11,336 nucleotides of DNA, taken from NCBI GenBank assembly GCA_046726955.1, contig JBKPBQ010000242.1, positions 1 to 11,336 on the forward strand, in the 5' to 3' direction. The notes beneath the pieces were generated by a model. It saw nothing but the letters and a program-made list of their open reading frames with translations. It was not told the origin of the DNA and did no database searches. Source of the stretch: CAVPGH01 sp046726955 (lineage in GTDB: Bacteria > Acidobacteriota > Vicinamibacteria > Fen-336). Position 1 is the stretch's first letter; each line of letters begins with the position of its first letter. Positions 1 through 7,012 of the stretch are shown here, in pieces. Position numbers and translations under genes: made by a program.

Positions 1-1889
1 GTGTAGCCCTGGTCGATGAGGCCGAGGTCGGGCATCTTCCGGCCCTGCTTCGTGCCCTGGAGGTCGGCTTCCATCGTGTAGCCCGACATCGTCGGGGGGC
101 CGATGTACACGGCGGCGCGGTTGAGGCCCGCCTCCACCGGCGGCTTGCTGAGCCGCTTGCCTCCGTCGCCCTCGGTGACCTTGAAGCGCGGCCCCGCGCC
201 GATCCACCAGCGCGGCACCGCACCCGATTCGAAGTCGAACGTCCAGGGCAGCGGTCCGAAGAGACGCACCTGCGTCGTGTTCGAGACATCGCCGAGCGTC
301 GCCTTCACCTTCCCCGCCGTCGTCGCCCCCGCGGGGGTCGTGAGCCTGCCGTCGGCCGAGATCTCGCCAGCGAGGCCCTCGAGGCTCCACTGCGCCTTTT
401 CCTTACGGAGGAAGCGGCCGTGCTCGTCGAAGGCCCAGGCCTCGAACGTCACGGGATCACCGGCCTTGCCGATGACCTCGGCGGGCACGATCTGCAACCG
501 CGCGACCTTCGCGTCCGCGGCCGCAGCCGGCTCCGTGGACGCGGCGGGCTTGCTGTCCACCGGTCGGAACGGCGCGCCCTTCTTGCCCAGGCAATAAATG
601 CCCTCCTCGGTCGTGATGTAGAGCCGGCCGTACGCGGGAGCGACCGAGCCCCAGATCTCCGCGAAGCGGCCTTCGGGCATGGTCAGGAACTCGTCGCTCA
701 GGACCTTGGCATCGGTGGGTCCGGGCTGGACGACGATCACGTGCCCGTTTACCTCGGTCAAGTAAAGCTTGCCCTCGGCCCACACGGGCGCGGCGCGGCC
801 GATCGTACCGAGCGTGTGCGACCAGAGCGGCTTGCCCGTCTTCTCGTCGAGCGCGTGGAGGTTCGCCGAGTTGTCGAGCACGTAGACGTGCCCGTCGGGG
901 GCGACGGTGGGAGCGGCGAACGTCGCGGTGATGTCGCCCGCGCGCCAGCGCTCGTGCGTCTTCGTGACGTCGCCTCTGCCGGTGCCGTCGAGCGCGGCCA
1001 CGCGGCCGAGGCTGCCGCCGTCGATGTTCTCCTCGCCGTGCGTGACGATAACGCGGTCGCCGACCACCGCGACGGGGCTGTTCAGCCCCTTCTCGCCGGC
1101 GTGGAACTTCCACTTGAGCTCGCCGGTGCGCGACCACAGCGCGTAGAGCCAGCCGTCGGCGCCGCCGCCGATGACGAGCCGCTCGCCGCCGATCACGGCC
1201 ACGGTCGGGCTCGCCTGGTTGTTGGCGTCGTCGAAGGGCCCGGCCGCCGGCGTCGAGGCCCAGCGGATCGCGCCCGTCTTCTTGTCGAAGGCGAAGTAGC
1301 GCTGGCGCGGCGGGCCGATGTCGCCCCAGCCCGCACCCACGACCCCAACCACCAGCCGATCCTCGTCCACGAGCGGGATGAGCGTCCGGCCGCCGAAGCC
1401 GGAGCCGCGACCGAGCTCCTCGCCGAGCCGGCGCTCCCAGACCGTCTTGCCCTCCTTGTCCAGGCAGACGACCTGGCCGTCCACGTTCTGGGCGTAGACG
1501 TAGCCCGTCTCGGGGTCTCCCGCGATCGCCGCCCAGCCCACGCGGCTGAACGGCACGGTCGTGTTGTAGACGACGAAGCGCCGCTCCCAGAGCCGCTTGC
1601 CGGTGCCGGCGTCCCAGCAGACGACCATCTCCTGGCGCGTCGGGCCCGCCCCGGCCCGCCCGTTCGCGCACACGCGACCCTGGAAGACGATGGGCGTGGA
1701 CCGGCCGCTGAAGTCGTCGCGCCAGATGACGTTCTCGCCCGTCTTCTTCGACCATGTCGAGACGAGCCCTTTCTCCTCGGACACCCCGTTCCGCGCGGGA
1801 CCCCGCCAGTTGTGCCAGTCCCCGCCGGCTGCGAGACGCGAGACGGCCAGAACGCCGGCCAGCGCAACCGCCGCCATTCTCTTGGACAT
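1..1889 (-). CDS. Secreted PQQ-like beta-propeller protein with Ig-like and jelly-roll-like tail (3' end missing)
   Basis: The frame is open from an ATG at 1889 to the left edge, giving 629 visible residues and no stop. Residues 1-21 form a Sec signal (MSKRMAAVALAGVLAVSRLA). Next comes WHNWRGPARNGVS, the usual entry motif of PQQ-like propellers in this broad family. Residues about 25-430 hold repeated blade motifs of the type VYALD..tGk..W, for example YVLDNSANLHALDEKTGKPL and YITTEEGIYCLGKKG. After an Ala/Asp-rich linker there is an Ig-like stretch (about 450-525, around VTFEAWAFDEHGRF) and then a region that I read as the start of a LamG-like jelly roll (WTFDFESG, later GTKQGRKMPDLGLIDQGY). 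The fold does not prove that PQQ is bound; most such proteins have no assigned activity, and a scaffold or carbohydrate-binding role is possible. A strong Shine-Dalgarno supports the start. The gene is divergent from the protease gene across 95 bases. The fold is secure and the function unknown. Confidence 0.85.
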   Translation of the reverse strand, partial: MSKRMAAVALAGVLAVSRLAAGGDWHNWRGPARNGVSEEKGLVSTWSKKTGENVIWRDDFSGRSTPIVFQGRVCANGRAGAGPTRQEMVVCWDAGTGKRLWERRFVVYNTTVPFSRVGWAAIAGDPETGYVYAQNVDGQVVCLDKEGKTVWERRLGEELGRGSGFGGRTLIPLVDEDRLVVGVVGAGWGDIGPPRQRYFAFDKKTGAIRWASTPAAGPFDDANNQASPTVAVIGGERLVIGGGADGWLYALWSRTGELKWKFHAGEKGLNSPVAVVGDRVIVTHGEENIDGGSLGRVAALDGTGRGDVTKTHERWRAGDITATFAAPTVAPDGHVYVLDNSANLHALDEKTGKPLWSHTLGTIGRAAPVWAEGKLYLTEVNGHVIVVQPGPTDAKVLSDEFLTMPEGRFAEIWGSVAPAYGRLYITTEEGIYCLGKKGAPFRPVDSKPAASTEPAAAADAKVARLQIVPAEVIGKAGDPVTFEAWAFDEHGRFLRKEKAQWSLEGLAGEISADGRLTTPAGATTAGKVKATLGDVSNTTQVRLFGPLPWTFDFESGAVPRWWIGAGPRFKVTEGDGGKRLSKPPVEAGLNRAAVYIGPPTMSGYTMEADLQGTKQGRKMPDLGLIDQGY

Positions 1890-1897
1890 CGGCAATG

Positions 1898-1904
1898 CTC
1901 CTCC
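1898..1904 (-). promoter_or_regulatory. Shine-Dalgarno of the propeller gene
   Basis: Read on the minus strand this is GGAGGAG, eight bases before the ATG at 1889. It fixes that ATG as the start, ahead of a second in-frame Met four codons later. Further upstream on the same strand is TTGACT, a possible -35 element, but I see no convincing -10 at normal spacing. Confidence 0.7.
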
Positions 1905-1948
1905 GGTGGACCGAAGGATGCTAAGTCGGCCGCGGTTGGCCGGCAAGT

Positions 1949-1977
1949 CAAACAAGGTCAACGCCTGACGCTATACT
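1949..1977 (+). promoter_or_regulatory. Candidate promoter of the protease gene, placed for a leaderless transcript
   Basis: TATACT at 1972-1977 matches five of six bases of the sigma-70 -10 consensus. CAAACA at 1949-1954 lies 17 bases upstream and matches a -35 element in only three of six. The -10 ends seven bases before the ATG at 1985, so transcription would begin at or next to the start codon. No Shine-Dalgarno is visible before this gene, which fits a leaderless message. The -35 match is weak, so the promoter remains a candidate. Confidence 0.35.
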
Positions 1978-1984
1978 CCCGGCC

Positions 1985-3247
1985 ATGATCGCGCTTCTCC
2001 TCGCCCTTCTCCAGGCGGAGGCGGCCCCGGCGAGCGGCCGGGCCACGTTCGAGCGCGTCAAGACCAGCGTCTTCACGGTCGAGGTCCATTCGGGCAACGC
2101 CGGGGCCAAGAGCGCGCTGGGCAGCGGCTATCTCGTGACCGACACGGGCCACGTGGTCACGAACTACCACGTCGTGGCCTCGTACGTGGAGGAGCCCGCC
2201 CGCAACCGCATCCGCGTCCGCAACGAGACCGGAGTCTTCGAGGCGCGGCTGCTCCGCTTCGACCTCATGAACGACCTGGCGCTGCTGAGGGTCGAAGGGC
2301 TGCCGCGGCGTTCCCCGTTGCGGCTGGCCGAGCGCGAGCCCTCTGCCGGAGAGCGGATCGTCTCCCTGGGCAACCCGGAAGGTCTGGGGATGAGCCTCAT
2401 CGAGGGGGTCTTCAACGGCCGGGCCGCCAAGGGCGTCGTGGACCGCTTCCTCCTGTCGATGCCGCTCAACTCGGGGATGAGCGGCGGGCCCATCCTCGAC
2501 GAGCGTGGGGCGGTCGCGGGGACGAACGTCGCCGTCATCTGGCTCGCCAACTCGCTCTCGTTCGGGGTGCCCACGACCTCGCTTCGGCCATTGCTGGACG
2601 GTCCCGACCTGGCTCTGGAGCCGGGAGCGTTACGGACGGAAGTGAACCGTCAGCTCGACCTCGTCGACCAGAGGACCATGGAACGGGCGATCGCCCCGTT
2701 TACGAAGACAGGCGGGACGGCGTTCGTGAAGGTGGGAGGCGCCGAGGTGCCGCGCCCGCCCGAGCTCTTCGACTGCTGGGACCAGCAGACGGAGAGGAAG
2801 GACAAGGGCTTCCGCGAGTCCGTCTTCCAGTGCAACCTCCAGTTCACGCCGTCGGTCGAGAGCGCGGGCGAGGTCGGCTCCGTGCAGATCAAGGTGCAGT
2901 ACGACGAGTCGGACCACCACGCGTTCGGCTTCTATTCGCTCGTGCAGGGCCAGGCGGAGGGCGACCACGAGCCGCGAACCGCTCCTCCCGAGAACGGCGT
3001 CTTCTCGACGCCCCACTGCTCGACCGACCGCGTCGCGGCGGGCGCGTTCACCTGGCACGTGAACACCTGCCTCAACGCCCACATCCGCCACCCGGGCTTC
3101 CTGAGCTTCGACGCCTCGGCCTTCACGGTGTCGGAGGGGCGGCGGTCGATCCTCGTGACCGTGCACGTGAGCGGCCTGCGGCTGCCGGGCGCGCTCTCCC
3201 TCCTGCGAAGCCTGCTCGAAGGGGTCCGGGAAGCGAAGGCCTCGTGA
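1985..3247 (+). CDS. Secreted trypsin-like (S1C/DegP-type) serine protease with unassigned four-Cys C-terminal domain
   Basis: The product has 420 residues. The start is MIALLLALLQAEAAPA, a short hydrophobic export signal without the usual positive n-region. The protease domain covers about residues 20-205. Its catalytic triad is visible: H62 in TNYHVV, D97 in LMNDLALLRV and S166 in NSGMSGGP, with the S1C-typical GNPEG at 129-133. It should cleave proteins in the periplasm. Unlike DegP, DegQ and DegS it has no recognisable PDZ domain. Residues about 210-420 belong to no family I recognise, and they contain all four cysteines of the protein (264, 283, 345, 362), suggesting two disulfides in an exported domain. 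The stop overlaps the GTG start of the FHA gene (GTGA), so the two are translationally coupled. No Shine-Dalgarno is seen. The protease call is firm; substrate and the role of the C-terminal half are unknown. Confidence 0.9.
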   Translation: MIALLLALLQAEAAPASGRATFERVKTSVFTVEVHSGNAGAKSALGSGYLVTDTGHVVTNYHVVASYVEEPARNRIRVRNETGVFEARLLRFDLMNDLALLRVEGLPRRSPLRLAEREPSAGERIVSLGNPEGLGMSLIEGVFNGRAAKGVVDRFLLSMPLNSGMSGGPILDERGAVAGTNVAVIWLANSLSFGVPTTSLRPLLDGPDLALEPGALRTEVNRQLDLVDQRTMERAIAPFTKTGGTAFVKVGGAEVPRPPELFDCWDQQTERKDKGFRESVFQCNLQFTPSVESAGEVGSVQIKVQYDESDHHAFGFYSLVQGQAEGDHEPRTAPPENGVFSTPHCSTDRVAAGAFTWHVNTCLNAHIRHPGFLSFDASAFTVSEGRRSILVTVHVSGLRLPGALSLLRSLLEGVREAKAS

Positions 3248-4224
3248 TCGCCGTCCGCGTGCTGCGCGACGGTGTCTTCGTGCGCGAGACGCTCTTTCGC
3301 GAGCTTCCGGTGACCTTCGGCCGCGGGCCCGAGAACGACGTCGTGCTCTTCGACCCGTCGGTCTCGCGGGCGCACGCGCGGCTGGAGACGGACGAGCTCG
3401 GGCGCGCCGTCCTGCGCGATCTCGGCAGCCGGAACCAGCTCTTCCGCGACGGCCGGAGCGAGCCGTTCGTGGTGGTGAACGGCCTGCTTCGGGTCTGGCT
3501 GGGCCGCGTCGAAGTGGAGGTGGAGGCGCTGTCGCCGGACGCGACGCAGGAGGTGCGGCTCGAGGACCGTCCGCATCCCGAGCGCCGCCGCGGCCTCGCC
3601 CACTACGCCTTGTACCTCGTGGCCGGCGTTCTTGCCGTGCTCGCCATCGCCGTCTCCAACCCTGCGTACTGGTCGCCGCTTTCCGAGGACCGCTGGCTGT
3701 CGCTCGCGGTGTCGGCGCTCGCCACCGTCGTCCTGCTGCCGATGGCGGCCGTCGTCCTGCTCATCGTGCTGAAGGCGATCGGCCGGCGTGTGCGGTTCGC
3801 AGATGCTCTGGGGGCGGTGGCGGGTGTCTTGTGGCTGCTGCCGGCGGCGGCCCTGCTCTCGTTCCTGACTTATTACGTCTTCCGCCCCGAGCCGCACGCC
3901 GTCGTCGAGGGGCTGTGCGTCGCGGGGGCGGGGATCGTCGCGGTCGTCTGGCTCGCGAGCGTCCGCCGCCGGGGGCCGAACGGTCGGTTCCAGCTCGCCT
4001 GGGGACTGGGCGTCGGCGTTCTCGCCGCCGCGATCGCGGCCGCGTCCACGTCGTGCTCGGACCGGATGGGCGCGCCGTCCGTCAACTACAAGGCGTTGCC
4101 GCCCGTCGTGCGCTGGACCGGACCCAAGGTCACGCTCGACGCGCACTTCGAGCGGGTGCGGGAGGCGGCGGCCGCCGCGGCCTCGGAGGCGGAGGCGGCG
4201 CGGGTTCGGCAGAGGGTCGAGTAG
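3244..4224 (+). CDS. FHA-domain membrane protein with five predicted transmembrane helices
   Basis: The product has 326 residues from a GTG that overlaps the protease stop. Residues about 1-95 form an FHA domain, which binds phosphothreonine peptides. The conserved set is present: G26-R27 in TFGRGPEND, S41 and H44 in SVSRAHARL, and N64 in DLGSRNQLF. A basic linker (RPHPERRRG) precedes five hydrophobic segments at about 119-138, 152-176, 189-211, 219-239 and 250-268. With the FHA domain in the cytoplasm, five passes place the tail (269-326) in the periplasm. The tail ends in an Ala/Glu/Arg-rich helix. The pairing implies a protein that senses Ser/Thr-kinase output and works with the coupled protease, but no kinase gene lies in this window. 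The GTG start follows from the overlap and from the FHA domain needing its first strand (VRVLRDG). The domain is certain; the joint function is inferred. Confidence 0.9.
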   Translation: MIAVRVLRDGVFVRETLFRELPVTFGRGPENDVVLFDPSVSRAHARLETDELGRAVLRDLGSRNQLFRDGRSEPFVVVNGLLRVWLGRVEVEVEALSPDATQEVRLEDRPHPERRRGLAHYALYLVAGVLAVLAIAVSNPAYWSPLSEDRWLSLAVSALATVVLLPMAAVVLLIVLKAIGRRVRFADALGAVAGVLWLLPAAALLSFLTYYVFRPEPHAVVEGLCVAGAGIVAVVWLASVRRRGPNGRFQLAWGLGVGVLAAAIAAASTSCSDRMGAPSVNYKALPPVVRWTGPKVTLDAHFERVREAAAAAASEAEAARVRQRVE

Positions 4225-4225
4225 G

Positions 4226-4298
4226 GGCTGGGGTCGGCCGCCCTTCGGCTCGGCACGCAACTCGCTCCGGGAAAAGTTCGATCGTTCGTGCCCCAGCC
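4226..4298 (+). other. Long-range inverted repeat after the FHA gene
   Basis: GGCTGGGG at 4226-4233 and CCCCAGCC at 4291-4298 are perfect reverse complements 57 bases apart, with a small GCCG/CGGC hairpin (4237-4240 with 4246-4249) inside. This lies just after the FHA stop at 4224 and could form the folded 3' end of the protease/FHA transcript. There is no T-tract, so an intrinsic terminator is not shown. The rest of the gap up to 4392 holds no other recognisable element. Confidence 0.2.
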
Positions 4299-4392
4299 TT
4301 CACCGGGGCCAGCCCGAGTGCCTGCTCGAAATATTTCTCGGATGCGTTAGGCGCGGACCTATCGTGTCCCGCGCCAGTCTTACCTTCGTCGC

Positions 4393-5511
4393 ATGGCACT
4401 GCATCGACCACTCCAATCACTTTCCGACGACCAGCTGCTCTCCGGACTCGCCGACGTCGCCGGCCAGTCACGCCGCGCCGAATCGTCACCCGTCGCCCAC
4501 ATCGCCGAGGTGGACTACCGGCGCTTGTTCGCTCGCCACGCGTGTCCATCCATGTTCGTCTATTGCACGCGCGTGCTGCACCTCGCCGAGGGCGCAGCGT
4601 TTCGCCGGATCCGCGTGGCTCGCGCATCGAGGCGACACCCGGTCCTGCTCGAGATGCTCGCCGACGGGCGGCTCCACGTGAGCGGCATTGCCGTCCTGGT
4701 TCGGTTCCTCACGGCCGAGAATCGGGATCGACTGCTTTCTCGCGCGGTCCACAAGACCAAACGGGAGATCCAGAAGCTCGTGGCCGAGCTGCATCCCCGA
4801 CCGGACGTTCCTTCCGTGATGAGGAGGCTTCCGGAGAGGACGGCTGTTGTGGCGCCCGCCGAGCGCCTCGCCGAACTGATCCCGGGAACAGCTGCCGACG
4901 CCCCGGCGGCAGCGCTCGTTCCGGACATCGCTCATCCTCCCGTCCCCGCCCCAATCGCCCTCGTGGAGCCGCTCTCGCCACACCGGTACAAGATCCAGTT
5001 CACGGCTGGAGAGGAGCTGCACGACGACCTCGAGCGGCTCCGGGCGCTGCTCCGCACCGAGATTCCCGACGGCGACCTCGCTGCGATCGTCGGGAAGGCG
5101 GTCCGGGAGCTGCGGCAACGCCTCGACGCCCGTCGATTCGCCCAGACGAGCACCCCGCGGAAAGCCTTGGTGCGGACGAATGCCCAGCCTTCCTCACGCT
5201 ATGTCGACTCGGCGGCTCGTCGCGCTGTCTACCTCCGTGACGGCGGTCGATGCCGCTTCGTGGACGCGCAAGGAAGAAGATGTCCGGAGCGGCACCGCCT
5301 CGAGTACCACCACCGGCATCCCTACGGTCTGGGAGGTAATCACGATGTCGACAACATCTGCCTGATGTGCCCTGCCCACAACCTGTATCTGGCCGAGCTC
5401 GACTACGGGAAGAAGGTGACGTCCCGGTACCTCGATCCGCCCGAGCCGCCAGAAGCCGCGAGACCCCCCGACGGACTGTTCCCGGGACCAGTGCTCGGGC
5501 GGTCGGGGTAG
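4393..5511 (+). CDS. HNH endonuclease of the multicopy DUF222-like type
   Basis: The product has 372 residues. The N-terminal half is helical and resembles the HNH-associated proteins common in Myxococcota and Acidobacteriota (motifs CPSMFVYCTRVLHLAEGAAF at 51-70, SKREV-like TKREIQKLV at 122-130, and RPDVPSVMRRLP at 136-147). A Pro/Ala-rich linker occupies about 160-195. The nuclease domain lies near 280-340: RDGGRC with C287, C297, H306-H307 in EYHHRHP, N321, C326 and H329 in CPAHN. These supply the HNH core and probable zinc ligands, so the protein should cut or nick DNA with a divalent metal. The first stop upstream in frame is at 4348-4350, and the ATG at 4393 is the only good start after it; no Shine-Dalgarno is clear. 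The gene stands alone, and its G+C looks slightly lower than in the metabolic genes. Such genes are often repeated within a genome, as with the 13E12 family of mycobacteria. Biological role unknown. Confidence 0.85.
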   Translation: MALHRPLQSLSDDQLLSGLADVAGQSRRAESSPVAHIAEVDYRRLFARHACPSMFVYCTRVLHLAEGAAFRRIRVARASRRHPVLLEMLADGRLHVSGIAVLVRFLTAENRDRLLSRAVHKTKREIQKLVAELHPRPDVPSVMRRLPERTAVVAPAERLAELIPGTAADAPAAALVPDIAHPPVPAPIALVEPLSPHRYKIQFTAGEELHDDLERLRALLRTEIPDGDLAAIVGKAVRELRQRLDARRFAQTSTPRKALVRTNAQPSSRYVDSAARRAVYLRDGGRCRFVDAQGRRCPERHRLEYHHRHPYGLGGNHDVDNICLMCPAHNLYLAELDYGKKVTSRYLDPPEPPEAARPPDGLFPGPVLGRSG

Positions 5512-5832
5512 TGATCCCGTGACAGGGCCGCGGCGCGGTTCGAGTCGAAGGCGCAGGCGGTCGCGGTCCGGCCGCAAGTCGAGTAGCGGTCATCGCACGC
5601 CCGCCCAGGACCTACAGGAGAAGCGAGTCGCCGAGGAGAGACAGCGGCGCCTCCACGAGAAGGCGGACGGTTTCGCGGGGATCCTGCGGGGAAATGACTC
5701 ACGAAGGTCCACGCGCGTCCGGACGCTCGTTGGCGGGCGCCTTCGCCGAAAGCGTCGTGCCCCTTAGAAGCGCTCCTCGCCTACCTCGACCGCCGGCTCG
5801 CGCGCTGTCGGCAGGCGTCCGCGGTCGACGGA
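5512..5832. other. Intergenic stretch between convergent HNH and HupE genes
   Basis: This 321-base gap has no gene that I can support. One short plus-strand frame starts at GTG 5519 and ends at 5767 (82 codons). It is extremely Arg/Ser-rich at its start (GSSRRRRRSRSGRKSSSG), has a charged helical middle (DLQEKRVAEERQRRLHEKAD), and lacks a Shine-Dalgarno or known domain. I regard it as probably chance, with a small possibility of a basic nucleic-acid-binding peptide. The only structured element is the hairpin near 5722-5756. No tRNA, insertion sequence end or repeat array is seen. Confidence 0.5.
5722..5756 (+). terminator. Candidate two-part hairpin between convergent genes
   Basis: GACGCT at 5722-5727 pairs with AGCGTC at 5751-5756. 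Inside it, GGCG at 5732-5735 pairs with CGCC at 5744-5747, leaving a 4-by-3 internal loop and an eight-base apical loop. It sits between genes that point towards each other, the usual place for a bidirectional terminator. It has no T-run and the region is GC-rich, so chance pairing is a real alternative. Confidence 0.3.
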
Positions 5833-6963
5833 TCAGCCCAAGAAGCGCACGACCGCCCAGTAAAGACCCGCCGCCCCGATCAGGATCGAGAGAGGCCGGA
5901 CGAGCCGCGCGCGGGGAATGCCTCGACGCACGGCGAGGGCGAGGAGGCCCCACGCCGGAAGCACCACTGCGAGCTGGCCCAGCTCCACGCCCGCGTTGAA
6001 GGCGAGGAGCGCCACCGGGCGCTCGCCCGCGGGCAGGCCGAGAGCGGCGAGGGCGCCCGCGAAGCCCAGACCGTGCAGCAGGCCGAAACCGAACACGAGG
6101 GCGATCCGCCAGGGCCGCAGCCGCTCGGTGACGAGGTTCTCGACCGCCACGTAGACGATCGACAGCGCGATCAGCGGCTCCACGACGCGCGACGGCAGCT
6201 GAACGACGCCGTACGTGGAGAGGGCGAGCGTCACCGTGTGGGCGACAGTGAAGGCCGTGACCTGGGCGAGGAGCGCACCCGCGCGCGGGCTCAGCAGCGC
6301 GAGGCCGAGCACGAACAAGACGTGGTCGAAGCCCAGCGGCAGGATGTGCTCGAACCCCAGGCGGACGAAGCGGCGCGCGACCTCGCCGCGCGACGGAGCT
6401 TCGGCAGGTCCCGCCAGCGGGACGGGGCGGCTGGCCGCGCCCTGCTCCAGGACCTCCATGACGGTCGCGCCCGTCTTCTCGTTGACGACGACCAGGTGCA
6501 CAGGGGGAAAGCCACGCGAGGCGAAGAACTCCACGGCGCGGGCGTCCGGCGGGACGGCTCCCTCGAGCCGGGCCGTCAGTCCGAGCGCCGCCCGCGCCGT
6601 CCCCGACGGCGGGGGTTGCCCACGATCCGGCAGCGTCACTTCGAACGCCACCGGCGTCCCGTCGAAGCGCACCCGCACGCGGCGCTTCACGAGCTCGACG
6701 AGGCGGGCGACGAGCGATTCGCGCTCCTCGGCGGAGAGCGCGTCGATCTGGGCGGCGAGCGCCTCCGAGGACGCGCTCGAGTCGACGCCGAGGGCGAGCG
6801 CGTCGAGGTCAGAGCGCACGTCGGCGCGGAAGCGGCCGTCGGCAGTGAGGACGAGCCGGACGTCCGTGAAGGCGAAGTTGTGGGCGCGGGCGGGCGGAGC
6901 CAGGACGAGGGCGAGCGCGAGCGCGAAGGCGACGCCAGGGGCAATCCAGGGGACTGGACGCAT
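5833..6963 (-). CDS. HupE/UreJ-family membrane protein, putative nickel or other metal permease
   Basis: The product has 376 residues. A Sec signal occupies about 1-27, ending in APPARAHNF. Residues about 28-200 are a periplasmic domain of the kind that precedes the permease part in the larger HupE/UreJ proteins (FTDVRLVLTADGRFRADVR). The C-terminal part (200-376) has about six hydrophobic helices carrying the family's signature polar residues: H206 and H214 in FEHILPLGFDHVLF, H242 in VAHTVTLAL, E275-N276, H297 in GFGLLHGLGFAGA, and N323/E327 in FNAGVELGQ. Family members next to hydrogenase or urease genes are linked to nickel uptake, but neither enzyme is encoded here, so the metal is open. 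The start ATG at 6963 gives a complete signal peptide; no Shine-Dalgarno is seen. The gene is divergent, by 49 bases, from an operon encoding two iron-type enzymes. Confidence 0.85.
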   Translation of the reverse strand: MRPVPWIAPGVAFALALALVLAPPARAHNFAFTDVRLVLTADGRFRADVRSDLDALALGVDSSASSEALAAQIDALSAEERESLVARLVELVKRRVRVRFDGTPVAFEVTLPDRGQPPPSGTARAALGLTARLEGAVPPDARAVEFFASRGFPPVHLVVVNEKTGATVMEVLEQGAASRPVPLAGPAEAPSRGEVARRFVRLGFEHILPLGFDHVLFVLGLALLSPRAGALLAQVTAFTVAHTVTLALSTYGVVQLPSRVVEPLIALSIVYVAVENLVTERLRPWRIALVFGFGLLHGLGFAGALAALGLPAGERPVALLAFNAGVELGQLAVVLPAWGLLALAVRRGIPRARLVRPLSILIGAAGLYWAVVRFLG

Positions 6964-7012
6964 GCGAGGGACGGAGCATAACGCGGACCCCGGGTCGTGC
7001 TATCAAGGGAGC
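6964..7012. promoter_or_regulatory. Short divergent promoter region
   Basis: These 49 bases must carry signals for both directions. On plus, TATCAA at 7001-7006 is a four-of-six -10 ending six bases before the GTG at 7013. On minus, TATGCT (read from 6979 down to 6974) ends ten bases before the ATG at 6963, and TTGATA further upstream is a good -35 sequence but 20 bases away. Each element is weak alone. Confidence 0.25.

Noticed and set aside
420..1988. Plus-strand open frame of 522 codons across the left propeller gene
   Set aside because: It is antisense to a gene with a signal peptide, Shine-Dalgarno and recognisable propeller repeats. Its product is low-complexity Arg/Ala/Val-rich, typical of a shadow frame at high GC.
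4880..5487. Inverted repeat CTGTTCCCGGGA within the HNH gene (4880-4891 against 5476-5487)
   Set aside because: Twelve bases match in reverse complement about 590 bases apart, but half is the self-palindromic CCCGGG and both copies encode ordinary coding sequence. Chance in a high-GC gene is the simpler view.
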